From NCBI GenBank assembly GCA_944322555.1, contig CALUPJ010000074.1:1-34406 (forward strand): a stretch of 34,406 nt of DNA, written 5' to 3'. Below the pieces are notes generated by a model. The model was not told the origin of the DNA, made no database searches, and was given only the letters and a program-made list of their open reading frames with translations. The position numbers and the translations under genes are program-made. The first letter of the stretch is position 1, and the number at the start of each line of letters is the position of its first letter. This DNA comes from Candidatus Gastranaerophilales bacterium. Lineage in GTDB: Bacteria > Cyanobacteriota > Vampirovibrionia > Gastranaerophilales > Gastranaerophilaceae. Positions 7,522 to 15,400 of this stretch are shown piece by piece.

Positions 7522-9417
7522 ATGAATATTAACCCGATTAAACGAATCAGTACGCGGAACGTAAGTACCAATAATCCACAGAATCCTGCTTTTAAAGCGG
7601 AAAATTGTCCTGATGAGAATAAATTAGTAAAGGAGCTTGATAAGATGAGTATAATTAACAATGTAAATATCAACAAAAAAGATTGTGAGCTTAACCTTTG
7701 CATGGAGGAATTGGAAAAAAGAACTCATAAAGACTATTTGACTACGAAGAAAATGCTTACGGCAGATGCACCTGAGTATCTGGCACTTGCTGACGGAGAC
7801 AAAGAGGCTCTCAAACATCTTGTCAAAGCGGCAGTTGTTTTAGACAAAATAAATATGCAGCTGGATAATCCCAATAATCTGCCTTTTAAAGAATATCTTG
7901 AAACAGAAACCGCCAAAGGCAACGAACAGGCAAAATTGACTAAGATTCTTTTTGATGCACAAAAAGGAGTATGTTCGCTTGACAGAGAAAGCAACATGAT
8001 AGAATTAATGAAAGGTGTTTCAATGCGTCCCGGGAAAGGCGTTTACCCGCAGGATTTAGAGAAAGAAGAATTTCACCAAATTTTGATTAATATGTTAAAA
8101 CAAGGCAAAGTTGATGAAGTAGCAAAAATTCTCAATCAGCGTTCCGTAGTTGAAAGAGTCGGAAACGAGCTTGTCGCAACGGATTATGTTGACAAATTTA
8201 AGGATGATTTTGCATATATGGCATCTGAACTCGAAAGAGCCGCAGAAACTTCTACCAATAAGGATTTTAATGAGTTTTTAAAATTGCAGGCTAAAGCCCT
8301 GAGAACGGCAGATCCGATGCTTGATGCATATGCCGATAAAAAGTGGGCTTCGCTTCAGGACACACCTCTGGAATTTACCATAACAAGAGAAAATTATTCG
8401 GATGAATTAACTGAAACGGTTGTTGAAAATCCGGAATTAAAGAAACTACTTGATGAAAACGGTATTGTACCCGTTGCAAAAGATTTTCTCGGCGGCAGAG
8501 TCGGAATTGTAAATAAAAAAGGTACTGAAGCTATATTAAATGTTAAAAAGTTTTTACCTCTTATGGCACAGAATATGCCGTTCAAAGATGATTATATACA
8601 GAACATAACTCCCGGCGGTCAGGATTCTAAACAAACAATGGTAGATGTTGATTTAGTTGCGGTTACCGGAGATGTCGGAGAATTCAGAGCCGGAATTACA
8701 CTTGCGGAAAATCTGCCTAATGATGATAAGCTTTCCATAAAAGAACTTGACGGCGGAAGGAGAAATGTTTACCACAGACAAATAAGACTTATAACAACAG
8801 ATGATGCCAGAGAAAAGATGAAAAAACGTCTGGAAGCCACTTTAAATCCGGAACTTCACAAATATTACAACGATGAAGCTGACCATTGGTTCACGGTAGG
8901 ACACGAAAACGGACACTCGCTGGGGCCGAAATCCGGTACGGAAGGACTTGGTAAATATAAATCAATTATTGAAGAAAACAAAGCCGACATGGTTTCACTT
9001 GCGATGCTTGATGTTTTGACGGAAGCCGGAATGTATACACCCGAACAGAGGAAACAGATTATAGTTACATATGCCGCCGATAATATGATGACATCAAAAC
9101 CTACAATGAGTCAAGCTCACAGGGTACGTTCGGTTATGCAAAATTATTACTTTATTAAAGAAGGAGCAATTGAAATTTCTAAAGACGGTATCTTAAATGT
9201 TAATATTGATAAAATGGTTCCGACTGCAAGAAAAATGCTTGAAGAAATTATTCAGGTTCAAATGAAAGGCGAATTTGCAAAAGCCGAGAAGTATGTTACG
9301 GATTATTTTGTATGGACACCTGAAATGGAAAAAATGGCTGAAAACCTCAAGAAAGTCTCCAAAACATTGAACGGAAAAGTAGAGTCTCCGCTCGCGGAAG
9401 AACTTCTTAAAGCTTAA
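7522..9417 (+). CDS. M49 (dipeptidyl-peptidase III)-like zinc metallopeptidase
   Basis: A 631-residue protein whose C-terminal half carries the two zinc motifs of peptidase family M49. The first is H461-E-N-G-H465 in VGHENGHSLGPKSG; classic family members have a longer HExxGH motif, so this is the shorter HExxH form. The second is E484-E485-N-K-A-D489, matching the EExRAD motif that supplies the third zinc ligand. GITLAENLPND at about residues 393-403 resembles the family's conserved substrate-strand region. DPP III enzymes remove dipeptides from the N-terminus of short peptides. The N-terminal third is helical and not recognised. No signal peptide is seen, so it is probably cytoplasmic. The start may be ATG 7522 (leaderless) or ATG 7645, which has an excellent AAAGGAG 9 bases upstream. 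It overlaps the next, convergent gene by 11 bases. Confidence 0.75.
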   Translation: MNINPIKRISTRNVSTNNPQNPAFKAENCPDENKLVKELDKMSIINNVNINKKDCELNLCMEELEKRTHKDYLTTKKMLTADAPEYLALADGDKEALKHLVKAAVVLDKINMQLDNPNNLPFKEYLETETAKGNEQAKLTKILFDAQKGVCSLDRESNMIELMKGVSMRPGKGVYPQDLEKEEFHQILINMLKQGKVDEVAKILNQRSVVERVGNELVATDYVDKFKDDFAYMASELERAAETSTNKDFNEFLKLQAKALRTADPMLDAYADKKWASLQDTPLEFTITRENYSDELTETVVENPELKKLLDENGIVPVAKDFLGGRVGIVNKKGTEAILNVKKFLPLMAQNMPFKDDYIQNITPGGQDSKQTMVDVDLVAVTGDVGEFRAGITLAENLPNDDKLSIKELDGGRRNVYHRQIRLITTDDAREKMKKRLEATLNPELHKYYNDEADHWFTVGHENGHSLGPKSGTEGLGKYKSIIEENKADMVSLAMLDVLTEAGMYTPEQRKQIIVTYAADNMMTSKPTMSQAHRVRSVMQNYYFIKEGAIEISKDGILNVNIDKMVPTARKMLEEIIQVQMKGEFAKAEKYVTDYFVWTPEMEKMAENLKKVSKTLNGKVESPLAEELLKA

Positions 9418-10183
9418 TTTCATTCAACTTTTGATAGATTGCGGAATTTAGAAGATAAATAAGGTCTAAGTTGATATTCAGATCAGACAGATCCGATGAT
9501 ATGCCGACATTATAGACCCTGCTTCCTGCAATGATAAGTTTTGAGGTCAGAAATCCGATAAATTCCATTTTTTCGGAAACAAGTAAATTTTGAAGTTTGT
9601 TTGAATATTCAAGAATTAAATCATTTGAGGTAAAACTCAAGAGATTTTTGCCGTCAAAAAGTGATATGAGATTCAAGCTTTCGCCTTGTATATATTCTTC
9701 CAAATAGACATTTCTTGCAATCTCTTCCGATTGATTTGCAATTTTATTTCTTATATCAATAATTTCATTCAGCGAATTACCGATTTCACAAATTCCGTCT
9801 GCTTTTACCGCAACAGGATATGCAGAGGGATAAGAAAGCTTTTTCGGTATTAAAATCCGATATTTATCAAACAGTTTTCTTGCATATTCGTTAGATAAAA
9901 TAAGATTATTTGCACGGGCGGTAAGTCCCATACAGTTAACAAAATTTTTTCTCAACACATCTGCAATTCCCTGCAAAATCCATTTTTCATTTTCAACAAT
10001 TACAATATCAATTTTTAAAGCTTTGCATTTTTCCGCAAGTTCCTGAAAAGTATTGAATTTAATCTCAACAGCTCCTTCCAAAGCTTCAGCGGCATAAAGC
10101 TTGTTAAGATATTTTGATTTTTTTACCGGCGCCAGAGTTTTGCTTACACCATCAGAAACAATCAGGATATTAAGTAATTGCAT
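9407..10183 (-). CDS. Shortened PurD-like (GAR synthetase/ATP-grasp) protein
   Basis: A 258-residue protein resembling the N-terminal and central parts of phosphoribosylamine--glycine ligase, which normally has about 420 residues. LNILIVSDGVSKT takes the place of the PurD opening strand but lacks the GGREHA motif. IDIVIVENE...LQGIADVLRKN follows the PurD N-domain, and LSNEYARKLFDKYRI matches the 'SK-x-FAK-x-x-M' helix. VAVKADG (125-130) is the ATP-grasp lysine strand, but the following glycine-rich loop is replaced. LEEYIQGESLNLISLFDG resembles the EEFLxGEE strand. The metal-binding and C-terminal parts are missing. It probably does not make GAR and may be a diverged paralogue with a binding role. 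ATG 10183 is chosen because GAAAGG lies 9 bases before it; the ATG at 10216 overlaps the promoter. Confidence 0.65.
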   Translation of the reverse strand: MQLLNILIVSDGVSKTLAPVKKSKYLNKLYAAEALEGAVEIKFNTFQELAEKCKALKIDIVIVENEKWILQGIADVLRKNFVNCMGLTARANNLILSNEYARKLFDKYRILIPKKLSYPSAYPVAVKADGICEIGNSLNEIIDIRNKIANQSEEIARNVYLEEYIQGESLNLISLFDGKNLLSFTSNDLILEYSNKLQNLLVSEKMEFIGFLTSKLIIAGSRVYNVGISSDLSDLNINLDLIYLLNSAIYQKLNEIKL

Positions 10184-10206
10184 TGCTGAAAACCTTTCCG
10201 ATAAAT

Positions 10207-10215
10207 ATTTTAGCA
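10207..10215 (-). promoter_or_regulatory. Extended -10 promoter for the PurD-like gene
   Basis: On the reverse strand TGC followed by TAAAAT (10207-10212) gives an extended -10. The predicted start near 10200 lies downstream of the first ATG (10216) and almost touches the GAAAGG at 10193-10198, which argues for translation from 10183. Confidence 0.5.
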
Positions 10216-10423
10216 TAATAAAAAAGAAATCACAGCCGGAGAGAACGCTTGAAAAGCAAGCGTCCGATTAACAGCAGGTCTTACAAGTTACATTACATGA
10301 ATCAGCGCCGGGGAACAGCAAAACTTTTGAGCTATTGAGTCTTTTATAGGTATAGAATCCGAAGCTATTGCAAGTAATAATCCGGATTTAGACTAAGAGT
10401 TTCTCACTTCATCCGCCCTTTAT

Positions 10424-10484
10424 TCCCCTCCCATTTCCCCCTCATTCCCCCCCTCTCATTTACCCCCCCCTCATTTACCCCCCT
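10424..10484. repeat. C-rich repeat tract, G-quadruplex-capable on the reverse strand
   Basis: Four or five imperfect copies of TCATT(TA)CCCCC give C-runs of about 4, 3, 5, 7, 8 and 6 bases. The last two copies share CTCATTTACCCCCC. The reverse strand therefore has six G-runs separated by short AT-rich loops. It starts about 105 bases upstream of the aspS start codon and contrasts sharply with the AT-rich surroundings. Confidence 0.85.
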
Positions 10485-10485
10485 C

Positions 10486-10519
10486 AAAAAAGAAAAAGAA
10501 ACAGACAAAGCGTGTCTGT
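10486..10519 (-). terminator. Intrinsic terminator pointing away from aspS
   Basis: ACAGACA (10501-10507) pairs with TGTCTGT (10513-10519) across a five-base loop. On the reverse strand the stem is followed directly by TTCTTTTTCTTTTTT, then the G-rich tract. The U-rich side faces the reverse direction although aspS downstream is forward. Confidence 0.6.
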
Positions 10520-10589
10520 GCTTTACATTTTTTCCCTTTTTTGTTACGATTTTATGGCAATAAAGAATTTTTATAGGGAGATAAATAAA

Positions 10590-12365
10590 TTGAAAACCAG
10601 AATGAAGTCAAACAATTGCGGTGAGTTAAATTTAAGCAATTTGAATCAGGAAGTTACTTTATCCGGCTGGGTTTCTACAGTAAGAGACCTTGGCGGGATT
10701 TTATTTATAGAATTAAGAGACAGGAGCGGATTTTTCCAACTTGTGGCCAATCCGCAGATTAACCCTGAAGTGCACAAAGCTTTTGAAAAAGTCAGAAGCG
10801 AATATGTAATTATGGTTAAAGGAAAAGTAACCAAACGTCCGGAAGAAACATATAACGAAAAATATCCGACGGGACAGGTAGAAATGTATCCCGAATTTGT
10901 GGAAATACTTGCTGAATCTAAAGTTTTACCGTTTGTTCTGGGAGATGAAAGTGTTTCGGAAGATATCAGACTCAAATACAGATACCTTGATATCAGAAAC
11001 GAAAGGATGCTTAATAACCTAAAAACAAGACACAATATAGTTCAGGCGGTAAGAAATTATTTAAATAATCAGGATTTTCTTGAAGTTGAAACCCCTGTAT
11101 TAATAAAAACGACTCCGGAAGGTGCCCGTGATTATCTTGTTCCTTCGCGTGTACAGCCGGGTAAATTCTTTGCACTTCCGCAATCACCTCAGATTTTCAA
11201 ACAGTTGTTAATGGTCGGCGGAATAGAAAAGTATTATCAAATTGCAAAGTGCTTCCGGGATGAAGACTTAAGAGCCGACAGACAGCCTGAATTTACTCAA
11301 ATAGATATGGAATTATCTTTTGTTGAACAGCAGGATGTAATAAATGTTGTAGAAGGTTTGCTGGTAGAAGCCTTTAAAGCAGCGGGAGTTGAAATAAAGC
11401 CCCCGTTTATTCAGATGCCCTGGCAGGAAGCCATGGACAGATACGGATCGGATAAGCCGGATACCAGATTCGGGCTGGAACTCTTTGACATAGGAGACAT
11501 TATCCTTGAATCTAACTTTGAAATCGTTAAAAACTCTCTTCAGAACGGTGGAATTGTACGCGGGATAAGAATTCCGGGCGGAGCTAAGTATTCAAGAAAA
11601 GATATTGATGATATTACAAAACTCGCAGTATCTTTCGGAGCAAAAGCTCTGGCTAATATTATTTACCTTGATGATGGTACGGCTAAATCTCCCGTATTGA
11701 AATTTGTGACGGAAGAACAGGCAAAGAGAATTCAGGAAAGAGCCGGAGCACAAGCCGGAGATATCATATTCTTCGTTGCGGATAAACCGAAACTTGTATA
11801 CGATATTATGGGCAGATTAAGACTGCATTTCGGCAAATCATTAAATCTTATTGATGAAAACAAACACAATCTGCTCTGGGTTGTAGACTTCCCGATGTTT
11901 GAATGGTCGGAAGAAGAAGGCAGATTTATGGCAATGCACCATCCGTTCACATCACCTAATTTAGCAGATTTGGACAAGCTGGACAGCGGAGATTTGGGAA
12001 ATGTTAAATCAATAGCATACGACATTGTTTACAATGGTACCGAACTTGGCGGCGGCTCTGTCAGAATACACTCTTCCGAAGTTCAAAAGAAGATATTTAA
12101 AGCATTAGGACTTACGGAAGAAGAAGCTGCGGAAAAATTCGGATTTATGGTTAATGCCCTTCAATACGGTACACCGCCTCATGCCGGTCTTGCCATTGGT
12201 TTGGACAGATTAGTTGCACTTCTTTGCAGAACCGATTCAATCTGTGATGTTATTGCATTCCCGAAAAATGCGAGCGCAAAAGATTTGATGAGTGATGCTC
12301 CCGGAGAAGCTTCATTACAGCAAATGAGAGAATTACATATCAAGAGTACGGTAAAGAACTCATAA
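10590..12365 (+). CDS. aspS: Aspartate--tRNA ligase, bacterial type
   Basis: Aspartyl-tRNA synthetase, a class II enzyme that charges tRNA-Asp. I start it at TTG 10590, because GGGAG at 10576-10580 lies 9 bases before it and the resulting 591 residues match the bacterial length; an upstream ATG at 10512 would add an unrelated hydrophobic tail that overlaps the terminator, and ATG 10602 is a nearby alternative. The N-terminal OB fold (CGELNLSNLNQEVTLSGWV) binds the anticodon. The catalytic core shows QSPQIFKQLLMVGG, then motif 2 FRDEDLRADRQPEFTQIDME, and motif 3 GLAIGLDRLVALL near the C-terminus. The stretch at about residues 290-400 is the GAD insertion found in bacterial AspRS. Whether it is discriminating or also charges tRNA-Asn cannot be read here. 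It ends 39 bases before the convergent flagellin gene. Confidence 0.97.
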   Translation: MKTRMKSNNCGELNLSNLNQEVTLSGWVSTVRDLGGILFIELRDRSGFFQLVANPQINPEVHKAFEKVRSEYVIMVKGKVTKRPEETYNEKYPTGQVEMYPEFVEILAESKVLPFVLGDESVSEDIRLKYRYLDIRNERMLNNLKTRHNIVQAVRNYLNNQDFLEVETPVLIKTTPEGARDYLVPSRVQPGKFFALPQSPQIFKQLLMVGGIEKYYQIAKCFRDEDLRADRQPEFTQIDMELSFVEQQDVINVVEGLLVEAFKAAGVEIKPPFIQMPWQEAMDRYGSDKPDTRFGLELFDIGDIILESNFEIVKNSLQNGGIVRGIRIPGGAKYSRKDIDDITKLAVSFGAKALANIIYLDDGTAKSPVLKFVTEEQAKRIQERAGAQAGDIIFFVADKPKLVYDIMGRLRLHFGKSLNLIDENKHNLLWVVDFPMFEWSEEEGRFMAMHHPFTSPNLADLDKLDSGDLGNVKSIAYDIVYNGTELGGGSVRIHSSEVQKKIFKALGLTEEEAAEKFGFMVNALQYGTPPHAGLAIGLDRLVALLCRTDSICDVIAFPKNASAKDLMSDAPGEASLQQMRELHIKSTVKNS

Positions 12366-12394
12366 AAAGGCGCATCAGGCTTTATTTGTTGTCT

Positions 12395-12408
12395 CTAAGA
12401 ATTCTTAG
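12395..12408. other. Perfect 14-base palindrome at the flagellin stop
   Basis: CTAAGAATTCTTAG covers the flagellin stop codon (12405-12407) between the two convergent genes. No U-run follows on either strand, so it is not a standard intrinsic terminator; it may be chance or a weak 3'-end structure. Confidence 0.4.
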
Positions 12409-15400
12409 CCTGCTATATTAATTCCTCTCAGCAGACCGAGAACATTTTCGGCCCGCAGGTTTCTTGAAGATGCCATTAGGACTGCACTTGCCTGCTGAAG
12501 AATTTGATAGCGGATAAAGCTTGACGATTCTTCCGCGATATCGGCGTCCCTAAGCGTTGAACGGCTTGAGATAAGATTATTTAATTTCAGACTTTGAGCT
12601 TCGGCTGCATTTTCCAGACGATTAATTGTGGTACCGATATTCAAAAGCTGTTCCTGAACGGTTTTAATCATATCGTCAATACTTTCGAGACTATCGAGAG
12701 CACCCTCCTGACTCATAAAATCAACGCTGAAATCAAAGAGATTAAAACTTATTTTCGTACTGATAAATTTGTCGTCTCCGCTTCCGATATCAACTTTTAT
12801 ATTAACCTCAAACGGGCGCGGTGTAATATCAACCGCATTAGTAAAAGATGTGGCGCTGCCGTTGTTTATAATAGTATTCCTGTCACCGCCTTCACCGTCT
12901 ATTGTGTTACCGGTACCGCCTGCAACCATTATGCTGTCATTGGCATCCCCGCCAAAAGCGGTATTATTATTTCCGTTAACACTGATATCATCTATACCGG
13001 CTCCGCCTTGAACGGAATTTCCGTCGCCGCGAACAGTTATTTCATTTTCGCCGGAAGCTGTTTCAATTTGGTTTCCGTCACCGCGAATTTCTATTTTATC
13101 ATTTCCGCTTCCGGTCAAAAGTTCGTTATTATTACCCGTAACGGAAATATCTTTATTCCCGAGGATTGTCGAATAGCTGTTACCGTCTCCGCGTATAACA
13201 ACATCATTTTCTCCGCGGGTATTCACAACGGTATTATTGTCTCCATAGATATTAATATTACCGGACAGATTGCCGAAATTAAGATTGTTACTGTCTCCCT
13301 GAACACCGAGAATATTGTCCCCGCTTCCTGCGCTAACGGTATTTTGCGAGCCGTTTATAACAAACCTGTTATTTCCGTCACCTGTCGTAACAGTATTGGA
13401 GGCGCTGTTAATCGTTATATTATTTGCGCCCTCACCGGCATGAACTATGTTTTGTGAGCCGGAAAGAGTTATCTTGTTGTTTCCGTCGCCCGTTTCAATG
13501 TTTGTATTATTACTGCTGCTGATATTAAACGTATTATTTCCCTCTCCGCCTGTTACCGCCAGATTTGTCGAAGCATTAAGCGTTATACTATCGTTCCCAG
13601 CGCCGCCTGAAAGAGAGTTGTTTTCGCTGTTCATAATGAGAGTATCATTTCCGCCGAGAGCATTAACCGTATTATTACTGCCCTGCTCTATGGTAATAAG
13701 ATCGGCTAAATCACTGCCCGAAATTACGTTATTATCTCCGCGGATATTTAATACGGCAGACTCGTTCAATTCTGCATCTATACCAAAATTTGAGCCGTTA
13801 ACGGTTATTACTCCGGTGTTTGGATTTAAGGAAAATTTAAGAGTATTGCTTCCGGCAATATTATTTGTAACAGTATATGTTTTACCGCCAAGAGTAAATG
13901 TCTGCTTTTCGCCCTGATAAGTAAAAGACAGTCCTCCGCTGTTCGGGTCGCTGTTTACGTTAGACATTGATGTTCCGGTACCGTTATCAATATAATAGTT
14001 ATTTCCAGTTCCGCCGTCTATTACATTATTTGCGCCGTCTATAACGAAATAATCATCACCCGCCGCGCCTGATACAGTATTGTTATCACCGGATATATAA
14101 AAAGTGTCATTTCCGCTTCCGCCCGTCACACTTGCATTATCGGTATTTATGTTATAAATATTATTTCCGCCGGTATCGGTAACTGTTACATTGGCATTGA
14201 TATTAAACACATCATCACCATCTCCGCCATCTATAGTATATATAGAACCTTTATTTATGGTTATAGTATCATTTCCGGCTTCACCATATATATATGCAGT
14301 GTCATTTGTTATTATTGTATCGTCTCCCTCCCCGCCATAAAAGCTTGAATCAGCCCCTGAAACTTGAGTAATAGTATCATTTCCTTTATTACCATATACT
14401 TTTACATAATAACCATTTGTAACAATATTATCCGCCAAATCACCACCATAAAAATACACACTTCTTCCACATAAATTAACATCATGCGCAACATCTTTCT
14501 GCCCTTCAATACTTGCATAAGAAGCCGCAAAAGAAACCGTCCCTGTAATATCATTATATCCATATAAAATACTCATACAGGGAATATTTGTCATTTGATC
14601 TATTGTGTACTCTTTATTTCCGACATTAATTGTATAAGAACCTGAGACCGATATTTTTTGATACTCCGCATTATTTATGCTATCATCAAAACCGGCAACC
14701 AGAGAATTCTCTATTGTTCCGTTAAGAGTATTATTATTTCCGCTTCCACCGTACACACCGCTGTTTTTCATGGTACCGGTTATATTGAGAGTATTAGTGC
14801 CCTCACCCATATCAATATAATTATTAAGTGATTCTTTATTTGTAGAAGTTATAATATCATTACCGGAACCCGTATATATAGTATTTCTATATGCACTCAT
14901 TGTTATAGTATTATTCCCATCGCCGGTTTGTACAAATGTGTATCCGGTAATAGTTATATTATTATCACCGCCGTAAGCATATATATAATTGTTTATAGCC
15001 TTTGAAATAATTGTATCGGATAAATTCCCTCCATAAAAAGACATATTTTGATTATTTAATATTACATTATGAGCTTTATTTTCATCACCTTTTATAGTCC
15101 AAGACCCTTTAATTGAGCCAAAAGTTACCTGACCTGTAACAGAATCTACAGAATATATCAAGCTTGCTTCAACGTTAGATTTATTTGTTACGGAATAGCT
15201 TATTCCATTTATAGTCAATTCCTTAGTTTCATATGCCAAGAAGACTGTAGAATAGTTTGTCGCTCCGGGAACATTTGTAGAAATAGTACCCGTACCGTTA
15301 TCAATTATTGAATTTGTACCGGCACCGCCGTTAACTGTATTCCCGGAACCCGACACAATATTGAAACTGTCTTCTCCGTCATCACCATTAAAAGTAGAAG

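Larger units (their letters stand above)
10217..10589. other. Gene-free divergent region between the PurD-like gene and aspS
   Basis: About 370 bases without a convincing gene. It holds a perfect 7-base hairpin ACGCTTG/CAAGCGT (10245-10251 with 10257-10263), a block of unremarkable sequence, the C-rich tract, a reverse-oriented terminator and the aspS leader. I found no T-box, RNase P, SRP or riboswitch signature. The hairpin and its surroundings could be a small RNA, but nothing in the sequence shows it. Confidence 0.5.

Noticed and set aside
10245-10263. Perfect hairpin ACGCTTG/CAAGCGT as a terminator
   Set aside because: No U-run follows on either strand; kept only as a note in the gap entry.
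12594-13917. Long open frames on the forward strand inside the flagellin gene
   Set aside because: They mirror the repetitive reverse-strand codons (strings of S, P, V, I and F), have no ribosome sites, and the flagellin frame explains the sequence fully.
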